A stretch of 64,000 nucleotides of DNA from an uncultured Prevotellaceae bacterium (lineage in GTDB: Bacteria > Bacteroidota > Bacteroidia > Bacteroidales > Bacteroidaceae): the NCBI GenBank assembly GCA_900313615.1, contig OMRP01000001.1:124001-188000 (forward strand), given 5' to 3'. How positions within the stretch are numbered: position 1 is the first letter of the stretch; each line of letters starts with the position of its first letter. This document shows positions 16,901 through 23,904 of the stretch, piece after piece. The position numbers were made by a program, and so were the translations under genes. The notes under the pieces were generated by a model. That model made no database searches and had not been told where the DNA came from. It saw only the letters and a list, made by a program, of their open reading frames with translations.

Positions 16901-17239
16901 GCCCATGCACCTGCTATCCCCGGCAATGCGAAGACCGTGGAGGTGAGTGGGCAAGTGATGACGGCGACGCTCACAGGACTCAACTATGGCACCACCTACA
17001 ACTATGTGGCCTTCGTGAAGACCACGAGTGGCGAGACGTTCTACGGCGAGGTGCGTTCGTTCACCACCGAGCCTGGTGCCACGGGCATCTATGAGATGAC
17101 AGACGGCGGCTCTTCCGCCGCCGGAGTCCATGAGGTGGCACGTTACAACCTCAACGGCCAACCCATCGATGCGCCGGAACGTGGTATCAACATCATCCGC
17201 TATTCCGACGGTTCCACCCGCAAGGTCGTGGTGAAGTGA
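13955..17239 (+). CDS. Large BspA-like leucine-rich-repeat surface protein with C-terminal sorting-type tail
   Basis: A secreted protein of 1094 residues. Residues 1-23 are a signal peptide. About residues 30-640 are BspA-type repeats of about 23 residues (SIGSYAFYECSGLTNI, SIGESAFSGCDNLESI), with a longer internal duplication marked by FGNQVEHYIIGEGIT and FGSQVEHYTIGEGVT. Two or three fibronectin-like beta domains follow (about 660-1040). The end (ARYNLNGQPIDAPERGINII... to KVVVK) resembles the type IX secretion/sorting tail of Prevotella proteins. Base composition changes sharply near 16437: the line at 15241 has 23 G/C of 60, the line at 16921 has 37 of 60 (hand counts). The gene looks mosaic. 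Likely role: adhesion. Confidence 0.87.
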   Translation: MKQLKQTLLITALLSLLSMDGYAYNAEIDGIFYNFSGNKAIVTYGGSNQHYSGDVTIPKSVSYNSKTYIVSEIGQWAFLNCDELTSLVIPSTIEKIGSSFGNCKKLKRITINSGTIISEKAYSSTSSFQSIFGNQVEHYIIGEGITSIAGYLFAGCSGMKSVTIPSSLTRINDYAFKDCTNLTNVYISNLYSWCKISSYYRPFTKQYDLYLNDAIVTDLTIPSSVKTISNHAFAGCKSITDVTISNGITSIGNASFQDCPNLTNVSLPSSVTSIDKYAFQGCVSLPSVTIPAGVTTIGADAFSGCQGLTEITIPSSLTGIGNNAFGGCPNLTNVTVNSNSILSKSLLGIFGSQVEHYTIGEGVTGIGSSAFSGCSNMTSVTIPSSVTSIGSYAFYECSGLTNIILPGALETIGSNAFKGCSGLISVTIPNSVTDLGEYAFSRCKGLETVVIGNSVKTIGDDAFYYCDALTSVNIPNSVLSIGKEAFMGCKALTSVSIGNSVESIGAYAFQYCNSLSSVDISNSVKTIGYSAFCGCESLETITIPNSVTSLGSSAFLGCRSLTSAILGSGITQIEYRTFMYCEMLSAVTIPNSVISIGESAFSGCDNLESIELPDNIANIGKNAFYMENLKKIYVNKGTRTLFNLWKSGYGGGLTWFSINLNKCFDKSTEMPLPNPHLEVTSTQTSLNVHFEDIYDFYDYSYNGEPLSSNVVSFTGMKPGDKKSVILVVSLEDDKINIGRDFSTVGVNPYIAVSGLTATSFQAKASYKEGDATIESAKFYIGNQLVDGNTISLKGLEPNRIYNASYVVKVKWGENLEKSENFTYDVKITTLPLTLTTLQPKVVSSGNVIVAAESNIDDAEKNVGFEWRRTDWSDDFASNSGTAYLYEGMMEGYIRNLNTEKLWKYRPYYVSDSGTYYYGEWIGLDPTNTSYFEPTVHTYANITVDGNSASIEGLTLPGSDGVASQGFQYWETTSGANEAMMAPAHAPAIPGNAKTVEVSGQVMTATLTGLNYGTTYNYVAFVKTTSGETFYGEVRSFTTEPGATGIYEMTDGGSSAAGVHEVARYNLNGQPIDAPERGINIIRYSDGSTRKVVVK

Positions 17240-17259
17240 TGGATAAAGCGGTAATATAA

Positions 17260-17295
17260 GACAAGGGGCGTGCCAATCCAGGCACGCCCCTTGTC
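17260..17295. terminator. Terminator between convergent BspA-like gene and nadB
   Basis: A perfect 15-bp stem: gacaaggggcgtgcc (17260-17274) with ggcacgccccttgtc (17281-17295), loop aatcca. It can serve both converging genes. Confidence 0.85.
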
Positions 17296-17343
17296 TTCAC
17301 TTATAATTATCCAATTATTTATTTGGAATAATCAAAGGCTTAT

Positions 17344-18936
17344 TTATTTCTTCGCATCATACGCATGCACGGGATAGTCGATGGTGAAGTGCAGTCCGCG
17401 ACACTCCTTGCGTTCGATGGCCCAGCGGGTGATGAGGTAGCCCACGTTGATCATATTGCGCAGTTCGCAGATGTCCTTGCTGGCTTTCACGCGCTTGAAC
17501 AGGTTTTCTGTTTCCTCGTAAAGCATGTCAAGACGGTCCCAAGCGCGCTTCAAACGAAGGTCGGAGCGTACGATGCCCACATAGTTCGACATGATTTCGC
17601 CTACCTCTTTCACGCTCTGCGTGATGAGCACCTTCTCCTCGTTGGTCATCGTGCCCTCGTCGTTCCACTCCGGCACCTTTTCGTTGAAGTCGTAGAGATC
17701 GACATGCTCCAGGGAATGCTTGGCTGCCGCGTCGGCATAGACCACCGCCTCGATGAGCGAGTTCGACGCCAGACGGTTGCCGCCGTGCAGTCCTGTGCAG
17801 GAGCACTCGCCGATGGCGTAGAGCCGGTCGATGCTCGAACAGCCGTTGAGGTCGACCTTGATGCCGCCGCACATGTAGTGGGCGGCAGGGCGCACGGGGA
17901 TATAGTCGGTGGTGATGTCGATGCCCATCGTCTTGCATTTCTGGTAGATGTTGGGGAAATGGTGGCGTGTCTCGTCGGCGTCCTTATGCGTCACGTCCAA
18001 GCACACATGGTCCAGACCGTGTATCTTCATCTCCTTGTCGATGGCGCGTGCCACGATGTCGCGTGGAGCCAACGACAGGCGTTCGTCGTATTTCTCCATA
18101 AACGACTCGCCGTTGGGTAGTCGCAAGATGCCGCCATATCCGCGCATGGCCTCGGTGATGAGGAAGGCGGGGTGCGTCTCCGTGGGAGAGAAGAGCACCG
18201 TGGGGTGGAATTGCACAAACTCCATGTCGGCCACCGTACCTTTGGCGCGGTAGACCATGGCGATGCCGTCGCCCGTGGCGATGACGGGGTTGGAGGTGGT
18301 CTGGTAGACGGCGCCGCAACCTCCTGTGCACATCAGCGTCACCTTGCTCAAGTAGGTGTCCACCTTCTGGGTGTCGGGATTGAGTACATAGGCACCATAA
18401 CAGTTGATATAAGGGGTGCGGCGCGTCACCCGGGCTCCTAAGTGGTGCTGGGTGATGATTTCCACCGCGAATTGGTTCTCCTTGACGATGATGTCGGGAC
18501 AGGCCCGCACCGCCGCCATCAGACCGCGCTGTATCTCGGCGCCGGTGTCGTCGGCGTGGTGGAGAATGCGGAACTCCGAGTGGCCGCCCTCACGGTGCAG
18601 GTCGAATTCGCCGGCATCGGTGCGGTCGAAGTTCACACCCCAGCGCACCAACTCCTCAATCTGCTTGGGGGCGTTGCGCACCACCTGTTCTACGGCGGCT
18701 TTGTCGCTGATATAGTCGCCGGCGATCATGGTGTCTTCGATGTGTTTGTCGAAATTGTCCACTTTCAGGTTGGTCACGCTGGCCACACCACCCTGTGCGA
18801 ACGATGTGTTGGCCTCGTCGAGCGAGGTCTTGCATATCATGCACACCTTGCCTTTCTTGGCACGTGCTATTTTAAGGGCATAACTCATGCCAGCCACACC
18901 GGCACCGATGATTAGAAAGTCATATTTGTAAATCAT
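17344..18936 (-). CDS. nadB: L-aspartate oxidase NadB
   Basis: A flavoprotein that oxidises L-aspartate to iminoaspartate, the first step of de novo NAD synthesis, using oxygen or fumarate as acceptor. The 530-residue length is normal. The FAD dinucleotide-binding motif IIGAGVAGMSYALKIA is at the N-terminus; SFAQGGVASV, HREGGHSEFRILH and GGNRLASNSLIEAVVYA are family signatures. It is transcribed alone; nadA and nadC are not in view. Confidence 0.95.
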   Translation of the reverse strand: MIYKYDFLIIGAGVAGMSYALKIARAKKGKVCMICKTSLDEANTSFAQGGVASVTNLKVDNFDKHIEDTMIAGDYISDKAAVEQVVRNAPKQIEELVRWGVNFDRTDAGEFDLHREGGHSEFRILHHADDTGAEIQRGLMAAVRACPDIIVKENQFAVEIITQHHLGARVTRRTPYINCYGAYVLNPDTQKVDTYLSKVTLMCTGGCGAVYQTTSNPVIATGDGIAMVYRAKGTVADMEFVQFHPTVLFSPTETHPAFLITEAMRGYGGILRLPNGESFMEKYDERLSLAPRDIVARAIDKEMKIHGLDHVCLDVTHKDADETRHHFPNIYQKCKTMGIDITTDYIPVRPAAHYMCGGIKVDLNGCSSIDRLYAIGECSCTGLHGGNRLASNSLIEAVVYADAAAKHSLEHVDLYDFNEKVPEWNDEGTMTNEEKVLITQSVKEVGEIMSNYVGIVRSDLRLKRAWDRLDMLYEETENLFKRVKASKDICELRNMINVGYLITRWAIERKECRGLHFTIDYPVHAYDAKK

Positions 18937-18964
18937 AATAGATATATTGAGGTTAGTATGATTG

Positions 18965-18972
18965 CAAAAGTA
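18965..18972 (-). promoter_or_regulatory. Probable -7 box of nadB
   Basis: TACTTTTG on the minus strand, 29 bases upstream of the nadB start. The -33 element is weak (TTTC rather than TTTG). Confidence 0.45.
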
Positions 18973-19084
18973 GTTATTTAATTTGGGAAAAGACGAAAGG
19001 GAACGCGATATTTTTTGTTTTTCGGCGTAAAAATCTTAATTTTAGATAAATTGCACCCTCTTGGCATGAAAAATGACCAAACAT

Positions 19085-19115
19085 TTTGTCCTGAGCCCGT
19101 TTTTCCGTATTTTTG
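19085..19115 (+). promoter_or_regulatory. Promoter of the PH-domain/dacB/mscS operon
   Basis: TTTG at 19085-19088, a 19-base spacer, then TATTTTTG at 19108-19115. It lies inside the longest frame for the next gene and so argues for a later start codon. Confidence 0.68.
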
Positions 19116-19132
19116 CAAGAAAATTAGCTGTT

Positions 19133-19564
19133 TTGGACCGAACTTTTCACTCGCATATCACCCTTCCCTCGATTTTTGTGGTGATATTGATGGCTGCTTT
19201 GGGCGTTTTCCTTTTTTGGCAGCGTAATGGGTTGGCGTCTCTTCTCGGTTTTGCTGTCTTTGCGGTCTGTGCCATTGAGGTGGATCGGTTGGTGCATTCT
19301 GAGTATGTGGTCACCGACGACTTCCGCTTGGTGGTGCGCCGAGGACGGTTGGCGCGCGCGAGGGTCATCCCAATGTCCGACATCGTTGAGGTAAAAGAAT
19401 TGAAGATGTTTTTTGGGATGGGTTCTTATGTCCTCGTGCGTTATGGAGCCTCGCGATATGCGACTCTCCAGCCCGCCAATCCGCATTCGTTGGTTGAGGA
19501 TATCGAGAAGAAACTGGACCAATTGACAGATGAATCTAGGAAACAAACAAACGAAGATATATGA
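19133..19564 (+). CDS. Membrane protein with bacterial PH (bPH2-type) domain
   Basis: A small inner-membrane protein of about 143 residues. The frame is open from ATG 19073, but a consensus promoter lies at 19085-19115, so I prefer the TTG start at 19133 (reading M-DRTFHSHITLP). Two hydrophobic segments (IFVVILMAALGVFLFW and LLGFAVFAVCAI) are followed by a beta-rich domain with YVVTDDFRLVVRRG and IPMSDIVEVKE, typical of bacterial PH domains. Function unknown. Its stop overlaps the dacB start (ATGA), so it leads a translationally coupled operon of envelope genes. Confidence 0.7.
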   Translation: MDRTFHSHITLPSIFVVILMAALGVFLFWQRNGLASLLGFAVFAVCAIEVDRLVHSEYVVTDDFRLVVRRGRLARARVIPMSDIVEVKELKMFFGMGSYVLVRYGASRYATLQPANPHSLVEDIEKKLDQLTDESRKQTNEDI

Positions 19565-20814
19565 AAATAAGAAAATTCCTTTGTCTATTGGCTGTGGCTA
19601 GTGCCATGGCTCTGCCTGTCAGTGCACAACTCACTGAAGAGGAACTGGACAGATATGCGTCCGACACGATTTATGCGCCTACCCCTTCTGAATACACTCA
19701 ACTCTCCGGCTCGGCGTGGGCGGAGCGGATTCGTGAGGGGTTGGACCGCATGTTGCGCGACGACTTGTTGAAAATATCGCAACTGGGACTGATGGTCTAC
19801 GACCTGACCGACCAGACCGTGGTCTACCGTCACAATGAACGGCAGCGTATGCGTCCCGCCTCGACAATGAAACTGGTAAGTGCCATCACCGCCCTCGATG
19901 TACTGGGTGGCAACTATCGTTTCCGCACGTCGCTGTTCCGCAGTGGTGAGGTGCGTGAGGGAACCCTTTACGGCAACCTCTATTGCATGGGCACGATGGA
20001 CCCGACCTTCTCGGCTGAAGATATGGCTGAATTTGCCGATGCCGTCAAGAATGAGGGCATCACCCGCGTAGAGGGTAGGGTAGTGGCCGACAAGGGAATG
20101 TTCGGTGGCGACAAATGGGGCGAGGGATGGTGCTGGGACGATGACAATCCCACGCTCACGGCATTGCTCGTCGACCGCAAGGATAATTTTGCCGAACGAC
20201 TGTTGCAGATGTTGCGACAGCGTGGCGTGACAGTCACAGGAGGTGCCGACCAGGGTCGCACGCCACAGGGCGTGACCATCGTGCGCGAACATCTCACCTC
20301 CATCGATACGGTGCTCAAGCGTATGATGAAAAATAGCGACAACCTCTATGCCGAGGCGGTGTTCTATCAAGTGGCTGCCGGCGAGGGTAAACCTGCCACG
20401 GCGAAGAAAGGAACGGCTGCCGTGAAAAGGCTTATCAGCAGGTTAGGACTGCCCGCAGGCATGTATGCCGTGGCTGATGGCAGCGGACTGTCGCTCTATA
20501 ACTATGTTACTCCCGAACTGATGGTGCGATTGTTGCGCCATGCGTTCACGCAACGTGAGATATACGACCATCTCTATCCTGTGTTGCCCATTGCCGGTGT
20601 CGATGGCACGCTGCAAAACCGTATGAAGGGCACCCGTGCCGAGGGCAACGTGCATGCCAAGACCGGAACGGTGACCAGCGTGAGTGCTTTGGCGGGCTAT
20701 TGTACGGCCTCGAATGGCCATAAAATCTGTTTCTCTATCGTCAACCAAGGCATCTTGAAAGCTTCTGACGGACGAGAGTTTCAGAATAGATTGTGTGACT
20801 TGTTGTGCCGCTGA
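19561..20814 (+). CDS. dacB: D-alanyl-D-alanine carboxypeptidase/endopeptidase (PBP4, peptidase S13)
   Basis: A periplasmic penicillin-binding protein that trims or opens peptidoglycan cross-links. The signal peptide MKIRKFLCLLAVASAMALPV ends near SAQ. The three active-site motifs are present: SxxK in RPASTMKLVSA (about residue 100), SDN in MKNSDNLYAEAV (about 260) and KTG in VHAKTGTVTSVSA (about 365). The 417 residues are slightly short for the family. It overlaps both neighbours by a few bases (ATGA upstream, TGATG downstream), so PH protein, DacB and MscS are made together. Confidence 0.93.
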   Translation: MKIRKFLCLLAVASAMALPVSAQLTEEELDRYASDTIYAPTPSEYTQLSGSAWAERIREGLDRMLRDDLLKISQLGLMVYDLTDQTVVYRHNERQRMRPASTMKLVSAITALDVLGGNYRFRTSLFRSGEVREGTLYGNLYCMGTMDPTFSAEDMAEFADAVKNEGITRVEGRVVADKGMFGGDKWGEGWCWDDDNPTLTALLVDRKDNFAERLLQMLRQRGVTVTGGADQGRTPQGVTIVREHLTSIDTVLKRMMKNSDNLYAEAVFYQVAAGEGKPATAKKGTAAVKRLISRLGLPAGMYAVADGSGLSLYNYVTPELMVRLLRHAFTQREIYDHLYPVLPIAGVDGTLQNRMKGTRAEGNVHAKTGTVTSVSALAGYCTASNGHKICFSIVNQGILKASDGREFQNRLCDLLCR

Positions 20815-21980
20815 TGGAACGGATAAAGACATACGTAGAGGAACTCATCGGATTTCTGGGACTTTCAGGAACACCGCTCACCGTGACGCGTCTCTTGCTC
20901 ATGGTGCTCGTGGCCGTTGTCTTGGCATGGGTCTCTTATTGGGTGTGCCGACGGTTGTTCGTGCCGCTCATCGTTCGGCTGACGAGGAAAACTGAAGTGA
21001 AGTGGGATGAGGTGCTCTTCAATCGAAAGGTGCTCATCTCTGCTTGTCATATCGTGCCTGCCATCGTAGTGTGGCAGTTGTTGCCTTTGGTGTTCTTTGA
21101 ATTTCCTGTGGTGCGTGAGTTGTTGGCCCGGGCCACGGCCATCTACATCACTGTGATGAGTGTGCGCACCGCGGTCGTGTTCATCAATTCCTTCAAAGAT
21201 CTTGAGGAGGGACGACGCACTTCAGCACAACAGTATTTCCAATCGTTTATCGGTGTGCTGAAAATTATCATTATCTTCGTGGCTGCCATTATCGTCGTGT
21301 CGATAATCTTCAACCGCAATCCGTTGGCCATCTTTGCAGGACTGGGTGCCACCTCGGCAGTGCTGATGCTGGTGTTCAAAGATACCATCGAGGGGTTGGT
21401 GGCAGGTGTCAGGCTCACTAGTAACGACATGTTGCACAAAGGCGATTGGATAACGGTGCCTAAGGCTGGTGCCAACGGCATCGTCGAGGATATGTCGCTG
21501 ACTACGGTTAAAGTGCGAAATTTCGACAATACCATCATCACCGTGTCGCCCAAGACATTGGTTGACGACTCTTTCCAGAACTGGATCGGTATGGAGGAAA
21601 GCGACGGACGGCGGGTGAACCGTCAACTGTATATTGACTTCAAAAGCGTGACATTCGTTGACGACGAGTTGCGTCGAAAGCTCGTAGAAGGCGGCTTTTT
21701 TAAGGAAAGTGAACTGAAGGGCGAACAGGTGAATCTCACCCTGTTCTGTCAATATATGGAGCGCTACCTTGCCAAGAGACCAGAAGTGAACGAGAAGATG
21801 CTGCTCATGGTTCGACAGCTTGAGGCTACCAATGCCGGTCTGCCCATCGAGTTCTATTTCTTCCTGTATGAAAAGGAATGGAAAGCATACGAAAACCAAC
21901 TTGCCGAAATACTCAATGTGATATATGCTACCATGCCGGTGTTCAATTTAAAGATTTACCAACAATATTTTGAAAAATGA
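20814..21980 (+). CDS. MscS-family mechanosensitive channel
   Basis: A 388-residue inner-membrane channel that releases solutes on osmotic down-shock. Start chosen at ATG 20814, overlapping the dacB stop; GTG 20805 is possible. About five hydrophobic segments lead to the pore helix GLGATSAVLMLVFKDTIEGL (Gly/Ala packed) near residue 180, then the beta domain with KGDWITVPKAGANGIVED and NFDNTIITVSPKTL. The architecture resembles the YbdG/MscM branch rather than minimal MscS. It is translationally coupled to a tiny acidic protein downstream. Confidence 0.9.
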   Translation: MERIKTYVEELIGFLGLSGTPLTVTRLLLMVLVAVVLAWVSYWVCRRLFVPLIVRLTRKTEVKWDEVLFNRKVLISACHIVPAIVVWQLLPLVFFEFPVVRELLARATAIYITVMSVRTAVVFINSFKDLEEGRRTSAQQYFQSFIGVLKIIIIFVAAIIVVSIIFNRNPLAIFAGLGATSAVLMLVFKDTIEGLVAGVRLTSNDMLHKGDWITVPKAGANGIVEDMSLTTVKVRNFDNTIITVSPKTLVDDSFQNWIGMEESDGRRVNRQLYIDFKSVTFVDDELRRKLVEGGFFKESELKGEQVNLTLFCQYMERYLAKRPEVNEKMLLMVRQLEATNAGLPIEFYFFLYEKEWKAYENQLAEILNVIYATMPVFNLKIYQQYFEK

Positions 21981-22237
21981 AAATCACTGACGACGATTTT
22001 TGGAAACCGCTTATCGCACCCGTAGCGGTCATCGAGGGAAAGGAACCCATTCTGCAGGTGTCCCTCGATGAAGAGGGTGACTGGGCGGCCTTTGGCGACA
22101 CCGATAGCGAGGACCTCGACTGCATGTCATTGGAAGAAGCGCTGGCGATGGATCCATCGTTGGCTTCATTGCCCGACCTGCAACTAGGACAGACCGCATG
22201 GCGTGACGATGTGAATGCGGAATGGCAGATAGAGTGA
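21977..22237 (+). CDS. Small acidic protein of unknown function
   Basis: An 86-residue protein with no signal or membrane segment. It is strongly acidic (DDDFW at the start, SLDEEGDW, DTDSEDLD in the middle). The ATG overlaps the MscS stop (ATGA), which supports translation. I recognise no domain. The tight coupling suggests a function with the channel or envelope operon, but that is inference from position. Confidence 0.6.
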   Translation: MKITDDDFWKPLIAPVAVIEGKEPILQVSLDEEGDWAAFGDTDSEDLDCMSLEEALAMDPSLASLPDLQLGQTAWRDDVNAEWQIE

Positions 22238-22240
22238 CGT

Positions 22241-22262
22241 TTTGTCAAACCCACTTGACAAA
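22241..22262. repeat. Perfect 8-bp inverted repeat after the mscS operon
   Basis: tttgtcaa (22241-22248) and ttgacaaa (22255-22262) with a 6-base spacer, immediately after the stop at 22237. There is no T-run, so it may be a regulatory site or a weak terminator. The rest of the gap to 22339 shows nothing else. Confidence 0.5.
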
Positions 22263-22338
22263 TGGCAGACTATCTTTCAAACGATAAGGCAACGATGCTA
22301 TTTTAGCGTATTTTAACCACGAAAAAAAAGAGGATAAT

Positions 22339-22369
22339 TTTGTATGTCAAAAGATTATTCGTAACTTTG
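22339..22369 (+). promoter_or_regulatory. Promoter of fba
   Basis: TTTG at 22339-22342, a 19-base spacer, then TAACTTTG at 22362-22369, about 50 bases before the start codon. Confidence 0.7.
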
Positions 22370-22420
22370 CGCTCGTAAAATTAAGGTATAAAACACTCAA
22401 AACGTTAATATTAAAAAACT

Positions 22421-23425
22421 ATGGTAGATTACAAATCTCTCGGCTTGGTGAACACCAAAGATATGTTCGCCCGTGCCATCAACGGCGGCTACGCCATTCC
22501 CGCTTTCAACTTCAACAACATGGAGCAACTCCAGGCCATCATCAAGGCATCGTCGGAGATGCGTTCACCGGTCATCCTGCAAGTATCGAAAGGTGCTCGT
22601 AACTATGCCAACGCCACACTGCTGCGCTATATGGCTCAGGGTGCCGTGGCTTATGCCAAGGAACTGGGATGCGAACATCCTGAGATCGCTCTGCACCTCG
22701 ACCACGGTGACAGCTTCGAGATCTGCAAGAGCTGCATCGACTCTGGTTTCTCGAGCGTGATGATCGACGGTAGCGCTCTGCCCTACGAGGAGAACATCGC
22801 TCTCACTAAGAAAGTGGTGGAATATGCTCATCAGTTCGACGTGACCGTAGAGGCTGAACTCGGTGTGCTCGCTGGCGTGGAAGACGACGTGGTGGCCGCT
22901 GAATCGCACTATACAAAACCTGAGGAGGTAATCGACTTCGCTACCCGTACCGGTTGCGACTCTCTGGCTATCTCCATCGGTACCAGTCACGGTGCTTATA
23001 AGTTCACTCCCGAGCAGTGCACACGTGACCCGAAGACCGGTAAACTCGTTCCCCCACCATTGGCATTCGACGTGCTCGATGCAGTGATGGAGAAACTCCC
23101 CGGCTTCCCCATCGTGCTCCATGGCTCATCTTCCGTTCCCCAGGAGTATGTTGACATGATCAACAAGTACGGTGGCAAATTGCCCGATGCAGTGGGTATC
23201 CCCGAGGAGCAACTCCGCAAGGCTTCGAAGAGTGCTGTGTGCAAGATCAATATCGACTCCGACTCACGTCTGGCCTTCACCGCCGCTGTGCGCAAGGTGC
23301 TCGTGGAGAAACCCGGAGAGTTCGATCCGCGTAAGTTCTGCGGTCCCGCTCGCGACGAGATGGAGAAGATGTACAAGCACAAGATTGTGGAAGTGCTTGG
23401 CTCCGACAACAAACTGGCTGAATAA
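22421..23425 (+). CDS. fba: Class II fructose-1,6-bisphosphate aldolase
   Basis: Zinc-dependent aldolase of glycolysis and gluconeogenesis, cytosolic. The 334-residue length and the motifs fit the class II family: YAIPAFNFNNMEQLQAI, the zinc-site HLDHGDSFE, VTVEAELGVLAGVEDD, ISIGTSHGAYKF and the later HGSSSVPQEY. Codon use is strongly biased toward C/G-ending codons, as for a highly expressed gene. It stands alone between its own promoter and a strong terminator. Confidence 0.95.
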   Translation: MVDYKSLGLVNTKDMFARAINGGYAIPAFNFNNMEQLQAIIKASSEMRSPVILQVSKGARNYANATLLRYMAQGAVAYAKELGCEHPEIALHLDHGDSFEICKSCIDSGFSSVMIDGSALPYEENIALTKKVVEYAHQFDVTVEAELGVLAGVEDDVVAAESHYTKPEEVIDFATRTGCDSLAISIGTSHGAYKFTPEQCTRDPKTGKLVPPPLAFDVLDAVMEKLPGFPIVLHGSSSVPQEYVDMINKYGGKLPDAVGIPEEQLRKASKSAVCKINIDSDSRLAFTAAVRKVLVEKPGEFDPRKFCGPARDEMEKMYKHKIVEVLGSDNKLAE

Positions 23426-23461
23426 GCAAAAGCGTTAAGTCAATATAATTGAATTGGTAGG

Positions 23462-23501
23462 AAAGCGGGGGGCATGCTTATGTGATGTCGCTCGCTTTTT
23501 T
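23462..23501 (+). terminator. Intrinsic terminator of fba
   Basis: GCGGGGGGCAT (23465-23475) pairs with ATGTCGCTCGC (23485-23495) with one mismatch, extended by AAA/TTT, and runs into TTTTTT. A second small hairpin (atgcc/ggcat, 23504-23519) precedes another T-run. Confidence 0.75.
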
Positions 23502-23535
23502 CTATGCCGTTGCAGGCATGTTAAGTTTTTTTTCT

Positions 23536-23543
23536 TATCTTTG
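23536..23543 (+). promoter_or_regulatory. -7 box upstream of the small lipoprotein
   Basis: TATCTTTG, 33 bases before ATG 23576. The nearest TTG (23510-23512) is 23 bases upstream, a little far for the consensus. Confidence 0.5.
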
Positions 23544-23575
23544 TAGCGTAATTGTCGAAGAACAGAGCGTAACTA

Positions 23576-23887
23576 ATGATGTTCATGCAGAAAAAACGGA
23601 ATAACGGATGGTTGTGGATGGTCGTGTTGGGATGCTGTCTCACTCTGATCTCGTGCGGAGAATTGCTCAGCTCTATAGTTGAGGGCGACATGAACTATGC
23701 TTTGAATAATCCTCAGCAGCAAATTTCTCACCCCAGCCAGAAAGCAGTCGATAAAGAAAGCGAACAGCTCCGGAAGAAAGGAATATGCCCCTCCTGCCGT
23801 GGCATGGGCAAGACACCCGATGGACGTTATACCTGCTCCTCCTGTAATGGCACGGGCAAATATACCCCGACAAATAATAATGAATAA
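23576..23887 (+). CDS. Small lipoprotein with a DnaJ-like CxxCxGxG zinc motif pair
   Basis: A 103-residue lipoprotein; ATG 23585 is an equally good start. The hydrophobic stretch WMVVLGCCLTLISCGE ends in lipobox LISC. After a linker come two CxxCxG motifs, CPSCRGMGKT and CSSCNGTGKY, the same arrangement as one zinc site of the DnaJ central domain, here on an envelope protein. The function is unknown; it may bind zinc or unfolded protein. It lies 17 bases upstream of a PAP2-family protein and probably shares its transcript. Confidence 0.7.
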   Translation: MMFMQKKRNNGWLWMVVLGCCLTLISCGELLSSIVEGDMNYALNNPQQQISHPSQKAVDKESEQLRKKGICPSCRGMGKTPDGRYTCSSCNGTGKYTPTNNNE

Positions 23888-23904
23888 CAAATTGGCGTGA
23901 TACT

